NCBI GenBank assembly: GCA_049688015.1
Contig: JBAVJZ010000003.1
Location: 1 to 25,053 of the forward strand
Origin: CSP1-8 sp049688015
GTDB lineage: Bacteria; Desulfobacterota; Deferrimicrobia; Deferrimicrobiales; Deferrimicrobiaceae
Direction of reading: 5' to 3'
DNA length: 25,053 nt
In this document: in pieces, positions 1 through 6,952 of the stretch
How positions within the stretch are numbered: position 1 is the first letter of the stretch
How the letters are laid out: each line of letters begins with the position of its first letter
Notes under the pieces: model-generated
What the model saw: the letters and a program-made list of their open reading frames with translations, nothing else
Database searches by the model: none
Told to the model about the DNA's origin: nothing
Translations under genes and position numbers: made by a program

Positions 1-18
1 GCATTGGGGGGGGGACGG

Positions 19-990
19 GTGAAACTTCCGGAGTTGAAGATCGACAAGCTTACCGCGCGGCTCCCGCTTGTCCAGGGGGGGATGTCCGTGCGCGTATCGA
101 CCTCGTCGCTCGCCTCCGCGGTGGCCGAGTGCGGCGGCATCGGGACGATCGGGGGATCGGGGATCCCGATCGAGGAGCTCAAGGAGGACATCCGCCGGGC
201 GAAGCAGATGACCAGCGGGATCATCGCCGTCAACATCATGTTTGCCATCCGCCAGTTCATGGAAGCCGTGATGGCCTCGATCGAGGCCGGGGTCGACATG
301 ATCGTCACCGGGGCCGGCTTCTCCCGCGACGTCTTCAAGATCGGGAAGGACAACAACGTCCCGATCGTTTCCATCGTCTCCTCGCCCGAATTCGGCAAGC
401 TTGCCGAGAAGTGCGGAGCGGACGCCATCGTGGTCGAGGCGAAGGAGGCAGGGGGGCACCTCGGGACCGACAGGCCGCTACGCGAGCTCTTCCCGGAAAT
501 CCGGAAGGTCGTGAAGAAGGTTCCCCTCATCGCCGCGGGCGGGATCATGGACGGTTATGAGATCGCCGAGATGATCGGGCAGTACGGGGCGGACGGCGTT
601 CAGATGGCGACGCGGTTCGTCCTGACGAAGGAGTGCGATGTAGCGGATTCCTTCAAGAACGCCTACCTGAACGCGAAGAAGGGGGACATCTCCATGATGC
701 ACTCCCCCGTGGGCCTCCCCGGGCGGGCCATCCGGAACCGCTTTCTGAGCCGGCTGTTTGCGGGGGAGAACCTCTACGACGGCGAGTGCAAGCGGGGTTG
801 CCTGAAGAGCTGCGACCATACGTTCTGCATTGTAGACCGGCTGGAAATGTCCCGGGATGGGGACACGGAGGAAGGGTTGGTGTTCGCCGGGGAGAATGTC
901 TGGAAGGCGAAAGACATCCCCACGGTCCAGGAACTGATCGACCGCCTCGTCGCCGAGGCCGAGAGCGTCTACTCTCCCGCGCCCGCCTGA
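19..990 (+). CDS. NAD(P)H-dependent flavin oxidoreductase, nitronate monooxygenase / FabK-like family
   Basis: FMN-dependent TIM-barrel enzyme of the 2-nitropropane dioxygenase family. The N-terminus has the family pattern (PLVQGGM, then CGGIGTIGG). EAGGHLG around His147 is the usual catalytic-histidine segment, and AAGGI near 172 and GADGVQMATRF near 190 are the phosphate-binding segments of the FMN site. A four-cysteine patch (C257, C261, C265, C270) near the C-terminus occurs in a subset of the family. The GTG at 19 is preferred: a G-run at 7-14 can act as a ribosome site and the protein then begins where relatives do. The frame is open to the window edge through a TTG at 4, so an upstream start cannot be excluded. 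Length is 323 aa, normal for the family. The natural substrate (nitronate, enoyl-ACP or another) cannot be told from sequence. Its last 22 bases overlap the convergent HD-GYP gene. Confidence 0.85.
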   Translation: MKLPELKIDKLTARLPLVQGGMSVRVSTSSLASAVAECGGIGTIGGSGIPIEELKEDIRRAKQMTSGIIAVNIMFAIRQFMEAVMASIEAGVDMIVTGAGFSRDVFKIGKDNNVPIVSIVSSPEFGKLAEKCGADAIVVEAKEAGGHLGTDRPLRELFPEIRKVVKKVPLIAAGGIMDGYEIAEMIGQYGADGVQMATRFVLTKECDVADSFKNAYLNAKKGDISMMHSPVGLPGRAIRNRFLSRLFAGENLYDGECKRGCLKSCDHTFCIVDRLEMSRDGDTEEGLVFAGENVWKAKDIPTVQELIDRLVAEAESVYSPAPA

Positions 991-2105
991 TCCGCGAGCA
1001 CGGTCCTCAGAAAATTGTCGTAGAACCTCGGCTCGAACTCCGTTCCCCGCCCCTTTTCCATGATCGAAAGCGTTGTCTTGATATCGAGGCTTTCCCGGTA
1101 CGGCCGGTACGTTCGCAGGGCGTCGTACACGTCGGCGATCTGCGTCATGTAGGAGACGGGGTGCAGCGGCCCCCGCTTCGGGATTTTGGGGTACCCGGAT
1201 CCGTCGTACTTGATGTGGTGCTCGAAGCACACGATCAGGGGGAGATCGGAACCGCAGTCCATCTTTCTCAAGGCCTTGGCGCCCAGCACGGGGTGCTCCG
1301 ACATCCGGGCGAATTCCAGAGCATTGATTTTTCCGGGCTTCTGTAGGATCTCGGAAGGAACCATCTCCTTCCCGATGTCGTGGAGCATCCCCGCGAGACC
1401 GATCTCCAGAAGCCGGTTTTCCGGCAGACCGAGGGCGGTAGCCTGGGCCACGACGATCGCGGAAACGTTCAGTGAGTGAGTGACTGTGTAGTCGTCGTGG
1501 GATTGCATCTGCATGAGGCGGTGCAAGAGATGCACATCCTGGCGGATCGTCTTCATGATGCTGGCCACGATCTCCTGGGCGTTGGACACCGACGTCCCGC
1601 CCTTCCCCTGCGCCAACGATTTGAGAAGGCCCTGCAACACCTCGGTCGCTCCGTACAGGAGGTGGGATCGGGAGAGGGTCGCCGCGACCGCGCCCTTCTT
1701 GTCCCTGCTCTTGATGGCCTGGATGGTTCCGTAGTTGATCGCCTCGAATCTTGTTCCTGGCGACGTCTCCTTCCCGGTGGCGAGGAAGAAGACGAAACGC
1801 TTCAGTTCGCCGAACGTCAACCCCCCCTTGATCGAAATCTTCTCTATTCCCTTCTCCCGGATGTCCTTGAGGAGTTTCTCCAGCGCGGGATTCATCTCCA
1901 GGAACGGGAACTCGTCGACTACGAAGCGGTCGCCGATGATGCCGATGTGGATCGTGCCGACGTCGTCCGCCACTTGGCGGATCCGTTCGTGCAGGCGGGA
2001 GAGCAGCTGCTGGACACGCTGATGATGGTCCGGGTAGATCGACGACGCCTGGATCGTCTGGGCGAGGTCCAGGATCACGGCGAACAGTTCCTTGCGGTCT
2101 TTCAT
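969..2105 (-). CDS. HD-GYP domain protein, probable cyclic-di-GMP phosphodiesterase
   Basis: A 378-aa cytoplasmic protein. Residues 1-110 form a conserved-looking module (Y24-x3-H28, GDRFVVDEFPF at 58-68, LTFGEL at 96-101), and the C-terminal half is an HD-GYP domain. HDIGK (242-246) supplies the metal-binding His-Asp pair and HHIKYDGSGYP (296-306) is the GYP motif. HD-GYP enzymes hydrolyse c-di-GMP to pGpG or GMP. Here the usual Glu of HHExxDGxGYP is Ile298, so activity is not certain. The ATG at 2105 is chosen because it overlaps the stop of the upstream HEAT gene as ATGA, a translational-coupling arrangement. The frame continues upstream, but that part reads as low-complexity Arg/Pro-rich sequence antisense in character and is not credible protein. 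It is the last gene of a minus-strand cluster and its 3' end overlaps the convergent oxidoreductase by 22 nt. Confidence 0.88.
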   Translation of the reverse strand: MKDRKELFAVILDLAQTIQASSIYPDHHQRVQQLLSRLHERIRQVADDVGTIHIGIIGDRFVVDEFPFLEMNPALEKLLKDIREKGIEKISIKGGLTFGELKRFVFFLATGKETSPGTRFEAINYGTIQAIKSRDKKGAVAATLSRSHLLYGATEVLQGLLKSLAQGKGGTSVSNAQEIVASIMKTIRQDVHLLHRLMQMQSHDDYTVTHSLNVSAIVVAQATALGLPENRLLEIGLAGMLHDIGKEMVPSEILQKPGKINALEFARMSEHPVLGAKALRKMDCGSDLPLIVCFEHHIKYDGSGYPKIPKRGPLHPVSYMTQIADVYDALRTYRPYRESLDIKTTLSIMEKGRGTEFEPRFYDNFLRTVLADQAGAGE

Positions 2106-4123
2106 TGTGTCTCCGGCAGGCTGCCGAGCAGCCCCTTGCAATGGGATCGAACCGCTGTCCTTCGGCAGCTTGTCCCCCGGTGAAGGCAAGCGATGGCTTC
2201 CGTTCCGCCGATCCGGTACAGTGAGTTTGCCGCGTCGATCCGGATCTGGTCCTCCTTCTTCGAGGAGAAGAAGCTCTCCTCGGCCAGAATCTTTCCCAGG
2301 CCGGGAACGGCCTCGGGCGCTGCCAGTTTCCCGATTGCCAGAATGGCCTCCCGCTTTACCCTGTAATCGGTGTGCGAGGTCGCCTGCAGCAAGTTCTCCA
2401 CGGCCCGCCGGTCGCCGATGTCTCCGAGAATCACGCAAAGATTTCGGACGAAATACCATTTCGGGTGGGACAGCCGGCTGATGATATCCGGGACGATGGT
2501 CGGCCCCAGAGTCGTGAGAAGCCTGATCAGGGGACGGCGTTTTACGGCCTCCGGTTCGAGGAGAAGGCGGTCGAGGAGCGGCGGCGCGGCCATGACCCCG
2601 AATCGCACCAGGAGGTCCTCGATCTTTTCGGCGTCGTCCGCTTCGATCTCCCCGGACAGGTACAGGTCTCCGACATACGCGAAGTCGACGGAATGGAGGA
2701 TGTCCTGCAAGTGGTTTTGCCACTCCGTCCGTGTGGTTGCCGAGATCGATTCCAGACCCAGGAGAACCGCATGCAGGGAGGTGAAGTCATTCTGGGAGAT
2801 CAGGTTGGGAATAGCCTTCCCGAAATCCTCCAGGATGTCGCGGAAAACCTCCTCCTGACTCTCGCCTCGCAATATATCCAGTAAAACGAGGAGGGTTCTC
2901 CTCCGGGTTTCCTTCTCCTCGAACGAGTTCTTGACTCCCAGGTCGTCGAGCGTCTTCTCTCCGACCCGGTCGAGGTACGGTTTCCGGATTGTGTTGAGGT
3001 CCTCGAGGAATTGATAATGGTCGTCCTGGATGTATTTTTCCTCCCCGCGGGAGAGAATGAGTTTCTCGACCGTCTCCCATGTTTTCTGGGCGTAATAGTC
3101 TTTCACCTTTTTACTCTCCCGCATCCGCTCCCCGACTTGGGCAACGAGCGAATTTCCCGCGTTGCGCTCGCCGGCAAGGATGGCGAAGGATTTCCGAAGC
3201 CGCTCTCCCCCCTTTCCCTCGAGAGAGACGAGGGTTGCGACCAGATCGAGGAACTCCTCGTCCGTTTGCATTTCCGTCAGGGAGCGGGCGATGAGGAGAT
3301 TGTCCCGGCTCTCCCCGCCTGTCCCGCCACCGGCCTGATCCCCGAACCCGGAACCGATGGAGGTGAAGAATTGCTGTTTTCGTTCCGTCGGAAGATCCCG
3401 GACGAAGGCGGAGAGACGGCCCAGCACATTCCGCAACACCTCCCCCGACACCTGCGCTTTTTCCTGGTCCGGGGACTCCTCCCGGGTTTCCGCTTCCTTC
3501 GCGCGCCGCAGGATCGCGTTGAGCAGCGTCGGTGAGTCGGTGAGCTCGTCCAGGATTTTCATCTCGTCGCCGTGGTCGGCGAAATCGGAGGTGAGAAGCA
3601 GGCGCCAGAGTTCCTGCTCGCGGTTCTCGGCTTGCGCACTGGTGGCATCGGGATCCAGGATCTTGCGGGAGAGCAATTCCCTGTAGTTGTAAGGGGAGAG
3701 GGAGACTCCCCCGATGCCGCTTTCCCGGAGAAACTGCTCTGGGGAAACCGGTTCCTTGCCTTCTATCGAATCGTGAAGGTAGCGGAACAGCGCCAGCAGG
3801 CTTTCCGGGGTGACGGCCGGGTCGAACCCCAAAGTTGCCACCTGGCGGAGATAGAGGCTTTCCGTCAGGCGGCCGACAAGTTCCTGCTTTTCCCCGACAA
3901 ACTCATTCCGGTACAGGATCTTGTCACGCGCGATGCCGAGGAAAAGCCTCTGCTCGGGCTCGTGGGACAGCCGGGAAAGAAGGGCTGCGTGCATCTCTCC
4001 CACGCGCTTGGCGAGAATCGGGTGGTTTGTCCCGTAGAGCCCGGCCCAGTGGTAAGTCTTCGCAAGCGCCTGGACCAGCGGTCCGATGCCCGTGACGGCC
4101 TTTTCTCCGGGCTTGTGCTCCAT
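2102..4123 (-). CDS. HEAT-repeat protein with an N-terminal module shared with the adjacent HD-GYP protein
   Basis: About 673 aa, soluble, no signal peptide seen. The C-terminal ~130 residues contain HEAT-type helical repeats (YFVRNLCVILGDIGD, then YRVKREAILAIGKL, then IRIDAANSLYRIGG), normally a protein-protein interaction scaffold. Residues 20-116 (Y30-x3-H34, RDKILY near 66-71, VTPESL at 104-109) line up in spacing with residues 14-108 of the next gene's HD-GYP protein, suggesting a duplicated domain. The middle is alpha-helical and charged with no recognised fold. The start is the ATG at 4123; a TTG at 4162 in frame would add 13 residues, and neither has a convincing ribosome site. The stop overlaps the HD-GYP start (ATGA). 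Inference: the two proteins work together, the HEAT protein possibly as scaffold or regulator of the phosphodiesterase. Confidence 0.8.
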   Translation of the reverse strand: MEHKPGEKAVTGIGPLVQALAKTYHWAGLYGTNHPILAKRVGEMHAALLSRLSHEPEQRLFLGIARDKILYRNEFVGEKQELVGRLTESLYLRQVATLGFDPAVTPESLLALFRYLHDSIEGKEPVSPEQFLRESGIGGVSLSPYNYRELLSRKILDPDATSAQAENREQELWRLLLTSDFADHGDEMKILDELTDSPTLLNAILRRAKEAETREESPDQEKAQVSGEVLRNVLGRLSAFVRDLPTERKQQFFTSIGSGFGDQAGGGTGGESRDNLLIARSLTEMQTDEEFLDLVATLVSLEGKGGERLRKSFAILAGERNAGNSLVAQVGERMRESKKVKDYYAQKTWETVEKLILSRGEEKYIQDDHYQFLEDLNTIRKPYLDRVGEKTLDDLGVKNSFEEKETRRRTLLVLLDILRGESQEEVFRDILEDFGKAIPNLISQNDFTSLHAVLLGLESISATTRTEWQNHLQDILHSVDFAYVGDLYLSGEIEADDAEKIEDLLVRFGVMAAPPLLDRLLLEPEAVKRRPLIRLLTTLGPTIVPDIISRLSHPKWYFVRNLCVILGDIGDRRAVENLLQATSHTDYRVKREAILAIGKLAAPEAVPGLGKILAEESFFSSKKEDQIRIDAANSLYRIGGTEAIACLHRGTSCRRTAVRSHCKGLLGSLPETQ

Positions 4124-4205
4124 ATCGGAATACAGAATCTCATTCAGGGCGGACGGAATCAAGTGTTAGTCCGCACTGTTCGCCAGGAATCCGGCAGCCT
4201 CTCCG

Positions 4206-5396
4206 TCACGGGTCCCCCGAGCTTTTTCCACGGGCAGGCGGATGCGGGAAAACCACCGCGAATGCAAGGACCGCAAGGGCGCACAGTCCCGCGGAGACGG
4301 CGAACCCCGCGGCGAACCCGAAACGGGATATTACCGCGCCGAGGGTCGCTGCGGATACCGCGAACCCCCCGTAGATGCAGGTGTTGTAGCCGCCCATGGC
4401 AAGCCCGCGGACCCTTGTGGGGACCGACTCCGACAACGATGCGCCGATGGCCGTAAACGCAGTCGCCATGGCCCCGCCGATTCCGATGAAGAGAAAATAC
4501 AGGGGAACGACTTCCGGGAACACCCCGATGAGGGCGATGCATGATGCGAAGAGAAGGCACCCCGCGACGATGTACCGTTCCCGTTTCCCCGTCCGGTCCG
4601 ACAGCTTCCCGACCGGGATGCGGAAGACCGCATTGGCGGCAGCCTGGCAGGAGAAGATGAGCCCGGTGTTGGTGATGGAAATCCCCGCGTTACGCGCGAA
4701 GAGGGGGAAGAACGCGAACAGTGCCCCCCATGCGTACGTGGAGAAGAAAGTGACTGTCCAGCAGGCGAGAACCGCGCGGTTCCCGAGGATCTCCCGGAAG
4801 TCCGAAACGAGTTTCCCGGAGGAAGGGCGGATGACCGCAGGGGGAGCCGGCATGCGGCTTCCCCCCAGCAGAAATCCTGCCCCGATGACCGCCGCCGAGA
4901 AGAAAAACGCCGCCCGGTACCCTCCGGCTGCGATCGCTCCTCCCAGTCCCGGCCCGGCGGCCATCCCGAGATACAGGGAAGACGTGTACCAGCCGTACGC
5001 TCTTCCGAGGAACGGGGGCGGGGATACGTCGCCGACGTACGACATCATGGACGGGGAGAAGCAGGCCAGCCCCACCCCGGAAAACAGGTAGACCGCGCCG
5101 ACCTGGAGCGGCGTCCGGACGAAGAGAAGGGAAAGCGAAGTGAGCCCGGAGATCGCCACGCCGGTAAGGATGAGGCGCCTGCGGCCCAGCCGGTCGGATA
5201 CCAGGCCCAGCGGCAGCGAAAGGATTGCGGCTGCGGCCATGAAGACGGCATTGATCATTCCGACCTGAACGGTGGTCGCCCCGAGGTCGCTGGCAAACAG
5301 GGGGACGAGGGGCAGCCGCATGTAGGCGCCCAGATACACGACGAAAGAAACGGCGCAGGCGACGAGGACGGGGGCAGGGGCTGCGAATCCGTGCAA
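4206..5396 (-). CDS. Major facilitator superfamily transporter
   Basis: A 396-aa integral membrane protein with about twelve hydrophobic segments in two halves. The MFS loop motif after helix 2 is visible (PLGLVSDRLGRRRLI) and its second-half counterpart is PVGKLSDRTGKRER, as expected for a two-fold duplicated MFS fold. The start is a TTG at 5396, chosen because the first transmembrane helix begins about ten residues later and a GAAGAG element lies roughly 11 nt upstream; no ATG or GTG precedes the helix. The substrate cannot be predicted; overall look is that of drug/metabolite exporters. It is the first gene of the minus-strand run, 82 nt upstream of the HEAT-repeat gene, so co-transcription is possible but the functional link is unclear. 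Confidence 0.87.
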   Translation of the reverse strand: MHGFAAPAPVLVACAVSFVVYLGAYMRLPLVPLFASDLGATTVQVGMINAVFMAAAAILSLPLGLVSDRLGRRRLILTGVAISGLTSLSLLFVRTPLQVGAVYLFSGVGLACFSPSMMSYVGDVSPPPFLGRAYGWYTSSLYLGMAAGPGLGGAIAAGGYRAAFFFSAAVIGAGFLLGGSRMPAPPAVIRPSSGKLVSDFREILGNRAVLACWTVTFFSTYAWGALFAFFPLFARNAGISITNTGLIFSCQAAANAVFRIPVGKLSDRTGKRERYIVAGCLLFASCIALIGVFPEVVPLYFLFIGIGGAMATAFTAIGASLSESVPTRVRGLAMGGYNTCIYGGFAVSAATLGAVISRFGFAAGFAVSAGLCALAVLAFAVVFPHPPARGKSSGDP

Positions 5397-5471
5397 TGGA
5401 ATAACCGCTCTTCCTCTTCCCGAAGGCGCTTCGTCCGGGGCGCAACCCTCGTCCTGCGGGATCTCTGGCGT

Positions 5472-5524
5472 ATTCTACCCCGGTCCGGCGGCTGATGGAA
5501 CAACCGGACCCCCGGGTGTAGAAT
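5472..5524. promoter_or_regulatory. Candidate divergent sigma-70 promoters (two TAGAAT boxes)
   Basis: The 225-bp gap between the divergent MFS and SixA-like genes holds a TAGAAT at 5519-5524 on the plus strand, with a weak -35 (TGGAAC, 5496-5501) exactly 17 bp upstream. It also holds a TAGAAT on the minus strand at 5477-5472 with no good -35. They point outward towards the two genes. Only the -10 boxes are good matches, so this is a candidate only. Confidence 0.3.
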
Positions 5525-5621
5525 GGGAAAGCATGCAACCCCGAGAGAATACGCGGTACTGCCGCAGGCGGTTGATCGCCGCGATCGGGCGGCGCTACAT
5601 CCCGGGATCCGGCCGGCGCTG

Positions 5622-6092
5622 ATGGACCTGTGGCTCGTGCGACACGGGGAGGCGATGTCCGCGCGGGAGAACCCCGCTCGTCCTCTCACCCCGGAAGGTG
5701 TGCGGTCCGTCTCTGCGATCGCCGAAACGCTCGCGGGGAAGATGGGGGCCCTCGACCTCGTGGCGGCGAGCGGGAAAAGGCGTGCCCTCGAGACCGCGGC
5801 GATCCTGGCGAAGGCGGCGGGATATCCGGTCGATCGGATAGCGGAAACAGCCGTCCTGTCCCCGAACGCCACCCCCGAGATGTTCCTCGCGTTTCTCAAG
5901 GAGAGCGAAGAGGCGCAGCGCCTCCTGTGCGTGGGGCACCTTCCCTCGATCGCCTCGATCGCCGCCTATATTCTCTCTCCCGATGATCCCGTGCAGCTTG
6001 CCTTCGACCCGGGAAGCGTCTGCCGGATCCGGGTCGGTGCCTTTCGGCGCGGGGGAGGAGAGCTTCTCCTTTTTTTCAACGGGCACGGATGA
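5622..6092 (+). CDS. sixA: SixA-like histidine phosphatase
   Basis: A 156-aa member of the histidine phosphatase (phosphoglycerate-mutase-like) superfamily, most like SixA, which removes phosphate from phosphohistidine on phosphotransfer proteins. Visible are the N-terminal RHGE motif (R7, H8 nucleophile, G9, E10), the SGKRRALETA segment with Arg54, and the second active-site histidine in CVGHLPS (H106). The ATG at 5622 places RHGE at residue 7, as in the family; the frame is open upstream to 5523, but that extension is Arg-rich and atypical. The ribosome site is weak. The DmpI-like tautomerase follows after 25 nt, so the two are probably co-transcribed. Which phosphoprotein it acts on is not shown by the context, although a histidine kinase gene lies 0.9 kb downstream. 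Confidence 0.85.
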   Translation: MDLWLVRHGEAMSARENPARPLTPEGVRSVSAIAETLAGKMGALDLVAASGKRRALETAAILAKAAGYPVDRIAETAVLSPNATPEMFLAFLKESEEAQRLLCVGHLPSIASIAAYILSPDDPVQLAFDPGSVCRIRVGAFRRGGGELLLFFNGHG

Positions 6093-6117
6093 GAACGGAT
6101 GAGATAGGGAGGAAAAC

Positions 6118-6321
6118 ATGCCGTATGTGAACGTCAGAATCACGCGGGAAGGGGCTTCCGCGGAGCAGAAGGCGGAGGTGATCCGTCGCATGACGCAGGT
6201 GCTTGTCGATGTCCTCGATAAAAACCCGGAAACCACCGTGGTGGTCATCGATGAGGTCGAGACCGACAATTGGGGCATCGGCGGGATTACGGTAACCAAG
6301 CGGCGTCAGAGGAAAGCATAG
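6118..6321 (+). CDS. DmpI-type small tautomerase (4-oxalocrotonate tautomerase superfamily)
   Basis: A 67-aa protein beginning Met-Pro; the exposed Pro after Met removal is the catalytic base of this superfamily. The sequence matches the Helicobacter DmpI subgroup (VLDKNPETTVVVIDEVETDN, then WGIGG) better than canonical 4-oxalocrotonate tautomerase. The arginines equivalent to Arg11 and Arg39 of 4-OT appear to be Ala and Val, so the physiological substrate is probably not 2-hydroxymuconate. The protein should be a small hexamer in the cytoplasm. A strong AGGGAGG ribosome site precedes the ATG. It is probably in one transcript with the SixA-like gene. Confidence 0.85.
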   Translation: MPYVNVRITREGASAEQKAEVIRRMTQVLVDVLDKNPETTVVVIDEVETDNWGIGGITVTKRRQRKA

Positions 6322-6429
6322 GTCAGGATTCTACTGGGGACATTTCCCGTATTTCCTGTTCTATTCTGTTGACAAGGGGATTATATTGCTGGGAGTATAT
6401 AGTTCATTCCCGCATTCGGAGGTGTTTTT
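6322..6429 (+). promoter_or_regulatory. AT-rich upstream region of mucR, probable promoter
   Basis: This 108-bp gap is markedly more AT-rich than its surroundings. It holds a perfect TTGACA (6369-6374) and a TATATA (6396-6401), but the spacing of 21 bp is longer than optimal. A small inverted repeat GGGGA-CAT-TTCCC sits at 6336-6348, just after the tautomerase stop. MucR/Ros proteins are known to bind AT-rich promoter DNA including their own, so autoregulation is a reasonable inference. A GGAGGT ribosome site precedes the mucR ATG. Confidence 0.35.
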
Positions 6430-6858
6430 ATGGACAAAAGAATATTAGTAGAGTTGACTACCGAAATAGTTTCTGCTCACGCTTCGGTTAATGAAATGGG
6501 TAGAGAGGAACTTCTGGATGAAATTCAGGAGGTGTTCCAGAAGTTGAATGCGCTGGTCGGAGTCGAGGGCGAGGCAGCAGCGGGTGTTGTGGGGGAAGTA
6601 AAGCCTGCTATACCGCTGAATGCGGCTTTTGGAGCCGAGCAGGTCTTTTGTATGGAATGCGGGAAAGGATTTACCACGCTGAAAAAGCACATTGCGGTGA
6701 GTCATAACCTGAGCCCCAAGGATTACCGAAAGAAATTCAATATCCCCGCAAAGACCCCTCTCGTGGCCAGGAACTACTCCGAGGCGAAGAAGAAGATCGC
6801 CCTGAAGCTGGGGCTTGCCGAGAAGCTCGCCGCCGGGCGGAAGAAACGGGGGAAGTAG
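6430..6858 (+). CDS. mucR: MucR/Ros family zinc-finger transcriptional regulator
   Basis: A 142-aa protein whose C-terminal half is the MucR/Ros domain. The zinc finger has C74-x2-C77-x9-H87-x4-H92, followed by the family signature LSPKDYRKKFNIP and PLVARNYSEAKKKIA. The N-terminal ~65 residues are a helical region with many hydrophobics, as in family members that oligomerise. MucR proteins are DNA-binding regulators, in alphaproteobacteria H-NS-like silencers of AT-rich genes; the target genes here are unknown. The first ~200 bases are distinctly AT-richer than the neighbouring genes and use codons such as ATA, TTA and AGA, hinting at a different origin or selection. The GGAGGT ribosome site is well placed, and an intrinsic terminator follows 49 nt after the stop, so mucR looks monocistronic. 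Confidence 0.92.
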   Translation: MDKRILVELTTEIVSAHASVNEMGREELLDEIQEVFQKLNALVGVEGEAAAGVVGEVKPAIPLNAAFGAEQVFCMECGKGFTTLKKHIAVSHNLSPKDYRKKFNIPAKTPLVARNYSEAKKKIALKLGLAEKLAAGRKKRGK

Positions 6859-6907
6859 TAGACGAATCACAAGCAAGACAGGGTCGAAAGACACCGGCAA
6901 GACGTTT

Positions 6908-6947
6908 CGGGCTATTCAGGGAGATACCTGCAATAGCCCGTTTTTTT
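6908..6947 (+). terminator. Intrinsic terminator after mucR
   Basis: A 9-bp stem CGGGCTATT (6908-6916) / AATAGCCCG (6932-6940) is extended by CAGG (6917-6920) / CCTG (6927-6930) with a single bulged C and a 6-nt loop. Seven T follow (6941-6947). This is a textbook rho-independent terminator. The next possible start codon is only 5 nt downstream, which is unusual (see findings). Confidence 0.9.
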
Positions 6948-6952
6948 CCGGA

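Noticed and set aside
2106..2723. A 206-codon N-terminal extension of the HD-GYP protein
   Set aside because: It overlaps the HEAT-repeat gene in another frame and is Arg/Pro-rich; the ATGA overlap at 2102-2105 gives a natural start.
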